Shown here piece by piece: positions 13,783-20,901 of a stretch of DNA of 20,901 bases. Every line of letters starts with the position of its first letter. Positions within the stretch are counted from its first letter, which is position 1. The DNA is from an uncultured Prevotella sp. (GTDB taxonomy: Bacteria > Bacteroidota > Bacteroidia > Bacteroidales > Bacteroidaceae). The stretch spans positions 1 through 20,901 of the forward strand of contig CALFUF010000054.1 of NCBI GenBank assembly GCA_937916405.1. Reading direction: 5' to 3'. The position numbers and the translations under genes are program-made. The notes under the pieces were generated by a model. That model did no database searches. It had not been told where the DNA came from and saw only the letters and a program-made list of their open reading frames with translations.

Positions 13783-15882
13783 ATGGGAAAACATACTCTA
13801 TTGATGACTCTGGCTCTCCTTGCTGGAAATGTGTGTATGGCGGAGAATGAGAATGTGTCGCAGGCGCAAACCCCTACTCAGAAAGAAAAGAAAGTCCGTA
13901 CGCTGAAGCAGAAAGTGTACCCGGAGGGATATGATAATACCTCGTTTGCCGTCCTTTATTATAATGGTAAGAAGGCTTACAACAACCGTGGCATGGAGGT
14001 GTTCGACGGTGATACCATCAAGGATATCAAGATCAACCCCTCGTTCAGTACGGTGGCTAGTCTGGAGAAGACCAAGAAGGGGAATATGTTCACCAAGACT
14101 TATAGGATTACCGACAAGATATTCCCCCAACAGACAATCAAGCTGAAAGGACAGAATGTGACGGCTGTCGCCTATACTCCCAACGCACGCCAGTTCGTCG
14201 TTGCCTCCAACAGGAAACAGATTCTCTTCTATGACGCTCAAGGCAAGAAGGTGGAGCGCACCCTGATATCCTCCATCACTCCACAAAAGATGGTGTTCAG
14301 TGACAATAACTACTTCCTGGTAGCGATCGAGGGGAAGACGATGGAGATATGGAATGTGGAGAGGGGTACCGTTCGCCAGACCATCAGGATGGACGCGAAG
14401 GTCAACGGTATCGCTTTCGCTGATAACAACAGCAAGATGCTGGTGGTTACCGCTGATGGTAAGCTGACGGTGTATGACACCACTACCTTCACGGTGAAGA
14501 ATACCATTGACGACCTTGGCAGCGCCTTGGCATGTCAGGCAAACAACAGTGGAAAATACGCCTACGTGCTGGTTTCTCCCAAGCGTATCAGTATCATCAA
14601 CCTGCTGGACCCCACAGAGCGTCAGTTCATCGACAATGCAGATGGTGGCACGTCAGCCATCAGCGGTGTCTACAACTACTATAGCGATAAGGACATGATG
14701 ATCTACAATACCAGCAATGCCCTTGTCTATCAGCAGATGGAGGGACTCACTCCTTATTATAATAAGATGATGAGCAGTGAGCTGAACGAGAAGCTGGATC
14801 AGTGGATGAAGCAGATGCCGGGTGAGACCTTGGAGGAATACAACGCCCGTGTCAATGACGCCTCCCGTAAGGAGATGGCGATGGGATATGAGCGTGAGAT
14901 CGCCACGAGGATGGCTGACGGACTGCTGGAGAGCAGTGAGTGGTCGGTCGGTGACTATAACACCAAGACCAAGATGTTGACCTTGCTCTTCAACTCCATG
15001 CCTGACATCTTCTTGGAGGTGCCTCTGGACGAGATCAAGTCGTTCTCAGAGGGTGCCCGTCTGGAGTTCCGTAATGTCCAGTACGGACTGAACCCCGACG
15101 ATAAGTTCGAGATTGTCTATGCGGAGGTCTATAACCCAGAGAACGGCAAGACCTATATCTTCGATAACAAGGAGCGTAAGTCACTGTCATTCATGTCGGA
15201 AGACGCTAACTTCGTGCCTATCGATGTCATCCGTGCCACCAACATGGAGGAGCTGGCACTGGAGAGCATCAAGGAGGACATCATCAGTCTGGCAAAACAA
15301 GAGCAGACGATTTCCGACAAGACACATATCTCTGTGAAGACGCATGCGGAACCAGCCGTAGACGCTGATGGTAAGAACATCATCAACTATGACGTGGAGT
15401 TCACCTATGAGGTGGAGGAGGAGTTCTCCGCACGTGACGACTTCAAGCCAGGACACTACCACACAGAGGAGTCTGGCGCTGCCATGTCAATGCTGAAGAT
15501 TATGAGAACAGCCTTCGAGAACGACTTCGCGAAGTATATCGCAGAGGGTAAGCGTGTGAAGATTGCCATTAAAGGTACCGCTGACGCCTCCCCCATCGCA
15601 CGTGCCCTCGCCTATGACGGCAAATACGGGGAGTACGACGGAGAGCCTGTGTATAAGAATAATGAGATGACCAATGTGAGCCTGAACATGAAAGACGGTA
15701 TCGCGACGAACGACCAGCTCGCCTTTGCCAGAGCCATCGGTGTCAATTACTATATAGAGAAAGAGCTTGCCACATTTGAGAAAATGAAGCGTGACTACGA
15801 GTATCACATCGAAGTATCCGAGCAGGAGGGAAGTAAGTTCCGTCGCATCAGCGTACACTGCACATTCATCGATGCTTTCTAA
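13783..15882 (+). CDS. exported beta-propeller protein with OmpA-like C-terminus
   Basis: Predicted periplasmic or envelope protein of 699 residues. A signal peptide (1-20, cut after CMA) is followed by a basic linker. Residues about 50-330 are WD40/YVTN-like beta-propeller blades, with repeated units such as VTAVAYTPNARQFVVASNRK, MVFSDNNYFLVAIEG..MEIWN and VNGIAFADNNSKMLVVTADG. Residues about 335-482 hold a module (ETLEEYNARVN, LEVP, NGKTYIFDN, ANFVPID) that recurs in the next gene. The C-terminal 550-699 resembles a divergent OmpA-like peptidoglycan-binding domain: FKPGHYHTEESGAAMSMLK, then RVKIAIKGTADASPI, NDQLAFARAIGVNYYIE and GSKFRRISV. It heads an operon with the caspase gene, four bases apart. 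A likely role is sensor, scaffold or cell-wall anchor for the protease; this is inference. Confidence 0.8.
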   Translation: MGKHTLLMTLALLAGNVCMAENENVSQAQTPTQKEKKVRTLKQKVYPEGYDNTSFAVLYYNGKKAYNNRGMEVFDGDTIKDIKINPSFSTVASLEKTKKGNMFTKTYRITDKIFPQQTIKLKGQNVTAVAYTPNARQFVVASNRKQILFYDAQGKKVERTLISSITPQKMVFSDNNYFLVAIEGKTMEIWNVERGTVRQTIRMDAKVNGIAFADNNSKMLVVTADGKLTVYDTTTFTVKNTIDDLGSALACQANNSGKYAYVLVSPKRISIINLLDPTERQFIDNADGGTSAISGVYNYYSDKDMMIYNTSNALVYQQMEGLTPYYNKMMSSELNEKLDQWMKQMPGETLEEYNARVNDASRKEMAMGYEREIATRMADGLLESSEWSVGDYNTKTKMLTLLFNSMPDIFLEVPLDEIKSFSEGARLEFRNVQYGLNPDDKFEIVYAEVYNPENGKTYIFDNKERKSLSFMSEDANFVPIDVIRATNMEELALESIKEDIISLAKQEQTISDKTHISVKTHAEPAVDADGKNIINYDVEFTYEVEEEFSARDDFKPGHYHTEESGAAMSMLKIMRTAFENDFAKYIAEGKRVKIAIKGTADASPIARALAYDGKYGEYDGEPVYKNNEMTNVSLNMKDGIATNDQLAFARAIGVNYYIEKELATFEKMKRDYEYHIEVSEQEGSKFRRISVHCTFIDAF

Positions 15883-15886
15883 GAAA

Positions 15887-17845
15887 ATGAAAAAGAGTAT
15901 CAAATATTTCATCTGTCAGCACAAGCCATTATGGGTTGTGCTGATTCTTCTAATCTGTACTACAACAGTGAGTGGTCAGTCCATACGGGAGGCTGACCAA
16001 ACCTATAGGGAGTTCATCCAAATGCGGAGCGTCGACTCCATCAGCAAGGAGGATATCTACATCAAGGCACTGGAATGCGCCCGTGCCTATAAACAGGTGC
16101 TGATCTCATCACCAAAGGGTGTGGAGAACTACGAGAAGTCGGCTACCATCCTGGCATCGCTCTATCCCTTCCTGAAAGCTGGTGCGGGTTTCAACTCACA
16201 GGCGAGGAAAGACTCCATCGCCGTCGTCTTCGCCAAAGAGGCTGTCGATCTGGCGATGATGACGGAGATGGCAGACAAGAACCTCCGGAAAGACAACTAT
16301 TATCCTGAACTAGTGTATTTCATCGCCGCGCGTACTTATAACAAAGAGGACTACGAGAATGCTGTCATCTACCTGAAGGAGTATATGGACGTGACGGACG
16401 CCTCCAAGCATACCAGGGTACTCGCCTACCTGAAAGAGGCGGAGGGACTGGTCGCCCAGAAGAAGAAAAGGGAGGAGAGGTTCGAGGATGTCTACAAGGG
16501 AATCCCCTATTTCGATGTCTTTGCCAAGCAGTCCATCGAAAAGAGCATGAACAAATGGAAAGAGAAAGACCCCTATGAGACCATTCAGGAATACAGGGAG
16601 CGTGTGAATGAGGAAACGGCAAAGGAGAAGCAAAAGGAACTACAGAAAATCCTGATGGATGAGTATGTGCAGCGCTTCGCCAAGAACATGACGATCGCTG
16701 ACATGAAAATCATGCCTTACGATGCGGAGAACCAGTCGTTCCTCATCGAGTCACCCTATGGGGATATCGTACTCAAAGTGCCCCGTACGGACAATGAGGC
16801 GCGTCAGTTTGCGGAGAACTGGGCGAGCGTCAAGGTCTATAACCAGAAATTCGTCATCGCTGACAAGAAACTGGCACTGGCAAGTCTGACCTTCTCCACA
16901 CCTACTGGTAAGCTCTATGAGTATAACAACCAGCAGGTACTGGCATATAACCAAACGGAGGTGGCTGCCAACTTCGCCCCTATCGACTATGGTATGCTGG
17001 ACAATTCCGAGGATAGCCGTAACAAAGTCAAAGTCAGCAAGACAGAGGTGGTGGTCGGTCTCTCTGATGTCGATGTGAATATCCCGACCATCAGGAGCAA
17101 CAACACCAAGACTTTCGCCATTATCATCGCCAACGAGGACTATACCTTGGTGCCGACAGTACCTATGGCAGGCAACGACGGTAATATCTTCGCACAGTAT
17201 TGTGAGCAGACTCTGGGACTGCCGAAGGAGAATATCCTCACGTACCCCAATGCCACCTATGGTAAGATGATCCGTGCCATCCAGGATATCACCAATATCG
17301 CTAAGGCATACCAGGACATCCGCATCATCTTCTACTATGCGGGACATGGTATTCCTAACGAGTCGACACGTGACGCTTTCCTGTTGCCTATCGATGCCGA
17401 CGGCTCACAGACAGCTGCATGCTACCCGCTGAAGAAACTCTATAACGAGCTGTCATCCTTAGGTGCCCAGTCCGTTGTCGTCTTCCTTGACGCTTGTTTC
17501 AGCGGTACCACTGGTGACGGCAGTACCCTGATGGCATCAGCTCGTGGTATCTCCTTACGGGCACGCCAGGAGAACCCGACGGGTAACTTGGTGGTCTTTA
17601 GCGCTGCCTCTGGTGATGAGACTGCCTATCCTTATAAGGAGCAGCGTCATGGGTTGTTCACCTATTATCTCCTGAAGAAGCTACAGAGTACCAAGGGAAA
17701 TGTGACACTGGGTGAGCTCAGCCAATACGTGATAGAGAATGTGAAACAGAAATCTGTGGTGATTAACAGGAAGATACAAACACCTGTTGTCACCTGCTCA
17801 CCTGATTTGCAGAACGACTGGAGAAAGATAAAACTGAAGAAATAG
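15887..17845 (+). CDS. exported caspase-fold (peptidase C14) protease
   Basis: Predicted exported cysteine protease of 652 residues. The N-terminus has a signal peptide (about 1-30: basic start, core LWVVLILLICTTTV, cut near VSG). Residues 32-200 are helical and TPR-like. Residues about 219-373 are homologous to the module in the preceding propeller protein (ETIQEYRERVN, LKVP, GKLYEYNN, ANFAPID). The C-terminal caspase domain (about 408-625) has both catalytic residues: His487 in FYYAGHG and Cys537 in VVFLDACFSG. AIIIANEDY is its first strand. Start 15887 is chosen over an upstream in-frame ATG at 15791 because it gives the signal peptide and sits four bases after the upstream stop. Caspase-fold enzymes usually cut after Arg, Lys or Asp, but the specificity here cannot be read off. 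Most studied bacterial WD40-caspase pairs are cytoplasmic; export of both partners makes this one different. Confidence 0.88.
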   Translation: MKKSIKYFICQHKPLWVVLILLICTTTVSGQSIREADQTYREFIQMRSVDSISKEDIYIKALECARAYKQVLISSPKGVENYEKSATILASLYPFLKAGAGFNSQARKDSIAVVFAKEAVDLAMMTEMADKNLRKDNYYPELVYFIAARTYNKEDYENAVIYLKEYMDVTDASKHTRVLAYLKEAEGLVAQKKKREERFEDVYKGIPYFDVFAKQSIEKSMNKWKEKDPYETIQEYRERVNEETAKEKQKELQKILMDEYVQRFAKNMTIADMKIMPYDAENQSFLIESPYGDIVLKVPRTDNEARQFAENWASVKVYNQKFVIADKKLALASLTFSTPTGKLYEYNNQQVLAYNQTEVAANFAPIDYGMLDNSEDSRNKVKVSKTEVVVGLSDVDVNIPTIRSNNTKTFAIIIANEDYTLVPTVPMAGNDGNIFAQYCEQTLGLPKENILTYPNATYGKMIRAIQDITNIAKAYQDIRIIFYYAGHGIPNESTRDAFLLPIDADGSQTAACYPLKKLYNELSSLGAQSVVVFLDACFSGTTGDGSTLMASARGISLRARQENPTGNLVVFSAASGDETAYPYKEQRHGLFTYYLLKKLQSTKGNVTLGELSQYVIENVKQKSVVINRKIQTPVVTCSPDLQNDWRKIKLKK

Positions 17846-17920
17846 GAGACTCCCTTCCTTATCCTAAGTATGGATCATCCTCTCTCTTTACCGTAACGCT
17901 GCAAAGATCATTTAGGGAAT

Positions 17921-18850
17921 ATGGGAATAATACGGTTTCTAAAAGACTGGACACTGCCTGTGGCGATTGCTACGGGGACGGTGTGCTATCTGACGTTCTA
18001 CTTCGTACCGGCTCTGGATACGATAGGTGATCAGTTAGGTCCTGTGTTTGACGTGTTATTCCCTGTATTCGTGTTCCTCACCCTCTTCGTGACGTTCTGT
18101 AAGGTGGACTTCCACCAGATGCGTCCGCATCGATGGCAGGCAGGAGTGCTGGTGGCGCAGCTGGTGTTGGTTGCCATTGTGATTGGGGTGACGATGATGC
18201 AGGATGCGGGTTCCAGGTTGTTCTGGGAGTCGCTACTGACGTGTATCATAGGACCTGCTGCCTCGGCATCTCCTGTAGTAGTGGGGAAGTTAGGGGGGAA
18301 CATCTCGACGATGTCATCATACGTGCTGCTGTCGTCGATCGCCTCGGCACTGATGATACCATTGGTGTTCCCGATGCTGGAGCCAACGGCTGACGTGGCG
18401 TTCATGGAGGCGTTCCTGATAATCTTGGAGAAGGTGTCGTATGTGCTGCTGTTGCCACTGGTGTTAGGCTGGGTGATGCAGCATTACGTGAAGGGGCTAT
18501 GCCGACGCATCGCCTCAGTCCCTGACCTGAGTTTCTACTGCTGGGCGATATCGCTGTCTATCACGACGGGTATCACGGTGAAGAATATCGTGCATAGTGA
18601 GGCTTCGCTGTTGCTGTTGCTATCAATCGCCGCAGGTACCTTCGTGCTCTGCTGGGTGCAGTTTGGCATCGGCAGACTGGTGGGTCGCCACTTAGGAGAG
18701 GAGATCAACAGCGGACAGGGGTTGTTCCAGAAGAATACGGCATTGAGCATCTGGGTGTCGTATATGTACCTGAATCCTGTTGCCTCGATCGGCGCTGGGT
18801 GTTATGTGTTGTGGCAGAACATTATCAACTCGATTGAGTTGAAGAGGTGA
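17921..18850 (+). CDS. BASS-like membrane transporter
   Basis: An integral membrane protein of 309 residues with about nine or ten hydrophobic helices. It resembles the bile acid:sodium symporter (BASS/SBF) superfamily: paired helices, a Gly/Ser-rich unwound stretch (GPAASASPVVVGKLGGN, about 110-126) in the first half, and NTALSIWVSYMYLNPVASIGAG near the end. Substrates of bacterial BASS members include organic anions and small carboxylates; none can be assigned here. It is 19 bases upstream of the HAD gene, which is followed after 3 bases by dapL, so the three genes form a probable operon. I see no consensus promoter in the 75 bases before it. Codon use favours G-ending codons, in contrast to secDF. 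Confidence 0.75.
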   Translation: MGIIRFLKDWTLPVAIATGTVCYLTFYFVPALDTIGDQLGPVFDVLFPVFVFLTLFVTFCKVDFHQMRPHRWQAGVLVAQLVLVAIVIGVTMMQDAGSRLFWESLLTCIIGPAASASPVVVGKLGGNISTMSSYVLLSSIASALMIPLVFPMLEPTADVAFMEAFLIILEKVSYVLLLPLVLGWVMQHYVKGLCRRIASVPDLSFYCWAISLSITTGITVKNIVHSEASLLLLLSIAAGTFVLCWVQFGIGRLVGRHLGEEINSGQGLFQKNTALSIWVSYMYLNPVASIGAGCYVLWQNIINSIELKR

Positions 18851-18869
18851 GTGGTGAGAGGTAAGAGGT

Positions 18870-19601
18870 ATGGACAAGATAAGGGTGATAGCATTTGACG
18901 CTGACGATACGCTATGGGACTGCCAGTCGTGGTTCGACGAGGTGGAGGAACGGTGTGCGAAGCTGTTGGCTCCTTGGGCGACAAAGAAGGAGGTGAGCGA
19001 GGGACTTTTTGCTACGGAACACCAGAACTTACCATTGACGGGCTATGGCACGAAGGCATTCACATTGTCACTCATCGAGAATGCTATCCGTCTGTCGCAC
19101 GGGGAGATCAGTGGGGATGACGTGATGCGACTGATCGACATGGGGAAGGAGCTGTTGCGATTCCCTACGACACCATTACCAGAGGTGCAGGAGACACTTG
19201 AACGGTTGGCGGCACAACGCCAGTTCCGACTGGTGGTGTTCACCAAAGGGGAACTAATGGACCAGGAGGATAAGCTGAGACGGTCAGGACTGGAAAAGTA
19301 TTTCTCCTACATGGAGACGGTGTCAAACAAGACGGTGACGGAATACCGCCAGTTGTGTGAGAACCTGGGGGTGGCTCCCGAGGAAACGCTGATGGTGGGT
19401 AACTCGTTTCGCAGTGATATCGCTCCTGCCCTGGAGTCTGGCGCATGGGCTGCCCATATCCCTTACCACGTTGTGTGGGCACTGGAGAAAGCTGAGGAGT
19501 TTCCACATGAGCGACTGGTGAAGTTGACGAGGTTTGGGGAACTGCTTGGGGTGGTTGACCTTGGCGATAACCTTGATGATAACGATAACCTTAACGAGTA
19601 A
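18870..19601 (+). CDS. HAD-superfamily hydrolase
   Basis: A cytoplasmic haloacid-dehalogenase-fold phosphatase, 243 residues. Motif I is DADDTLWD with nucleophile Asp10 and Asp12. Motif II is in LVVFTKGE (about 120-127). A conserved Lys follows in SNKT (about 154), and motif IV is MVGNSFRSDI (about 176-185). A helical cap lies between motifs I and II, as in the YjjG/PGP-like subclass. Preferred substrates are unknown. It is the middle gene of a probable operon with the BASS-like transporter and dapL. The last residues (DNLDDNDNLNE) come from an 18-base near-duplication (GATAACCTT at 19566 and 19584), a small slippage-type expansion at the 3' end. Confidence 0.85.
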   Translation: MDKIRVIAFDADDTLWDCQSWFDEVEERCAKLLAPWATKKEVSEGLFATEHQNLPLTGYGTKAFTLSLIENAIRLSHGEISGDDVMRLIDMGKELLRFPTTPLPEVQETLERLAAQRQFRLVVFTKGELMDQEDKLRRSGLEKYFSYMETVSNKTVTEYRQLCENLGVAPEETLMVGNSFRSDIAPALESGAWAAHIPYHVVWALEKAEEFPHERLVKLTRFGELLGVVDLGDNLDDNDNLNE

Positions 19602-19604
19602 TAG

Positions 19605-20831
19605 ATGGCACTGATCAACGAGCATTTTCTGAAACTACCGAACAACTACTTGTTTGCGGATATCGCCAAGAAGGTGAACACGTTTAAGACGACACACCCG
19701 AGGGCGGACGTGATATCATTAGGTATCGGGGACGTGACACAACCGCTGTGCCCTGCCGTGGTGGAGGCTCTGCACAGCGCCGCTGACGAGATGGCGACGA
19801 AGGATGGATTCCATGGGTATGGTCCTGAACAGGGATATGACTTCCTGCGGAAGGCGATATTAGCAAACGACTTCCTGCCGAGAGGTATTCATCTGGGACT
19901 CGATGAGATATTCATCAATGACGGGGCGAAGAGTGACACTGGGAATATCCAGGAACTGGTACGGTGGGACAATACCATAGCAGTGGGCGACCCTATCTAC
20001 CCTGTGTATATCGACTCTAACGTGATGATCGGCAGGGCAGGCATCCTGGAACAGGGACGGTGGTCGAACGTCTATTATATGCCATGTACGAGGGAGAACG
20101 GTTTTATTCCACAGATTCCCGACCGACGGGTGGACATCATCTATCTGTGTTATCCTAACAACCCGACAGGGACGGTAATCAGGAAGGAGGAGCTGAAAAA
20201 ATGGGTGAGCTATGCGTTAAGGAACGATGCCCTGATCTTCTATGATGCTGCCTATGAGGCGTATATCCAGAGTGACGAGATACCCCACTCCATCTACGAG
20301 ATACGAGGGGCGAGAAAATGCGCGATAGAGTTCCACTCATACTCCAAGACGGCGGGATTCACGGGTGTGCGCTGTGGGTATACCATCGTTCCGAAGGACG
20401 TGACAGCCTCGACACTGACGGGTGAGCGTATCGCCCTGAACCCCCTCTGGAACCGCCGGCAGTCAACAAAGTTCAATGGTACCAGTTATCTCTCACAACG
20501 AGCCGCAGAGGCGATCTACAGTCCTGATGGAAAGGCACAGGTACGTGCGACCATCGACTACTATATGCGTAACGCTCGAGAGATGAAGGAGTCGTTGACG
20601 AAGATGGGACTGGAGGTGTATGGTGGTGAGCATGCCCCTTATCTGTGGGTGAGAACTCCTAATAACACCCCGTCGTGGAAGTTCTTCGAGCAGATGCTGT
20701 ATGGGGCACAGGTGGTTTGTACACCTGGTGTGGGCTTTGGTCCGAGTGGTGAGGGGTATGTGCGCTTGACGGCATTTGCGGATCATGATGCCACACTCCA
20801 AGCGTTGGAAAAAATAAAGAACTGGCTCTAA
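19605..20831 (+). CDS. dapL: LL-diaminopimelate aminotransferase (right copy)
   Basis: Second DapL, 408 residues, with the same motifs as the left copy: YPNNPTGT, FYDAAYEAY and SYSKTAGFTG with the PLP lysine at about 248. No gaps are needed to align the two. Differences cluster at surface-like positions (for example residues 61-70 and 331-345), while active-site segments are unchanged, so both are probably active. Silent sites differ widely; codon choice here favours ACG, GTG, CTG and CGA/CGG, as in the two genes before it. It starts 3 bases after the HAD stop (TAA TAG ATG), consistent with translational coupling. Because it travels with a transporter and phosphatase rather than other lysine-pathway genes, it may be differently regulated from the left copy. 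Confidence 0.95.
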   Translation: MALINEHFLKLPNNYLFADIAKKVNTFKTTHPRADVISLGIGDVTQPLCPAVVEALHSAADEMATKDGFHGYGPEQGYDFLRKAILANDFLPRGIHLGLDEIFINDGAKSDTGNIQELVRWDNTIAVGDPIYPVYIDSNVMIGRAGILEQGRWSNVYYMPCTRENGFIPQIPDRRVDIIYLCYPNNPTGTVIRKEELKKWVSYALRNDALIFYDAAYEAYIQSDEIPHSIYEIRGARKCAIEFHSYSKTAGFTGVRCGYTIVPKDVTASTLTGERIALNPLWNRRQSTKFNGTSYLSQRAAEAIYSPDGKAQVRATIDYYMRNAREMKESLTKMGLEVYGGEHAPYLWVRTPNNTPSWKFFEQMLYGAQVVCTPGVGFGPSGEGYVRLTAFADHDATLQALEKIKNWL

Positions 20832-20844
20832 GAACCAATTCTTT
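20816..20844. terminator. terminator between the right dapL and tRNA-Leu
   Basis: A 10-bp stem with one C·A mismatch (AAAGAACTGG / CCAATTCTTT) closes a 9-base loop containing the dapL stop region. On the minus strand the stem is followed by ATTTTTT, a good terminator for the tRNA. On the plus strand it is weaker. It occupies the same place as the hairpin at 60-85 in the left cassette. Confidence 0.65.
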
Positions 20845-20847
20845 ACG

Positions 20848-20901
20848 TGCCGCGAGCGGGACTCGAACCCGCACAGCCATTACTGGCCAAGGGATTTTAA
20901 G
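20848..20901 (-). tRNA. tRNA-Leu(UAA), 3' part (inverted copy)
   Basis: The reverse complement is identical to window bases 1-53 with one extra 5' C of the anticodon loop, and is cut at the window edge. It has the same anticodon UAA, long variable arm, T arm and acceptor strand, and no encoded CCA. The 5' half lies beyond the window. Confidence 0.93.

Noticed and set aside
13798..14286. Minus-strand open frame of 162 codons opposite the propeller gene
   Set aside because: A shadow frame created by the codon bias of the sense gene; no promoter or start context.
15791..15886. Upstream in-frame start for the caspase gene overlapping the propeller gene
   Set aside because: The extra 32 residues are an out-of-frame reading of the propeller gene's end and would hide the signal peptide.
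13783..17845. Standard cytoplasmic WD40-caspase abortive-infection defence module
   Set aside because: Both proteins have signal peptides and one has an OmpA-like end, which argues for the envelope. No phage-defence neighbours are present.

Overview
The window looks like a chromosomal contig from a Bacteroidota species, most probably a Prevotella-like member of the Bacteroidales. Four observations support this: promoters of the Bacteroidota type (TTTG, a 19-20 base spacer, TAnnTTTG) upstream of several genes, a fused SecDF, lysine/meso-DAP synthesis through DapL, and a secreted protein ending in the NGKKV-type tail typical of the group. Genus-level placement is inference.

Layout. The two ends mirror each other. 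Each end carries the 3' part of the same tRNA-Leu(UAA), pointing inward, followed within 20 bases by a convergent dapL gene. The left copy reads leftward and the right copy rightward. The two DapL proteins have equal length and are about 82% identical. Inside the left cassette come the nucleoid protein HU (leftward), then a rightward rhomboid protease gene translationally coupled to a membrane-anchored endonuclease/exonuclease/phosphatase-fold gene, then secDF under its own promoter with a strong terminator.

The middle (about 7.1-11.1 kb) is accessory and partly degraded. It holds a C-terminal gene remnant, an A+T-richer secreted three-domain Big_5 protein, a second short remnant, an AAA_14/DUF4143 ATPase, and a 300-base intergenic region full of inverted and direct repeats. 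Leftward yifB/comM follows, carrying an in-frame repeat-like insertion.

The most interesting block is 12.7-17.8 kb. A secreted DUF4384-type protein is transcribed divergently from a two-gene operon. That operon encodes an exported beta-propeller protein with a divergent OmpA-like C-terminus and an exported caspase-fold (C14) protease with an intact His-Cys dyad. The two operon proteins share a homologous module of about 140 residues that I cannot name. Together they look like an envelope-located protease system with a sensor or scaffold partner. A last operon, BASS-like transporter, HAD phosphatase and second dapL, runs to the right end.
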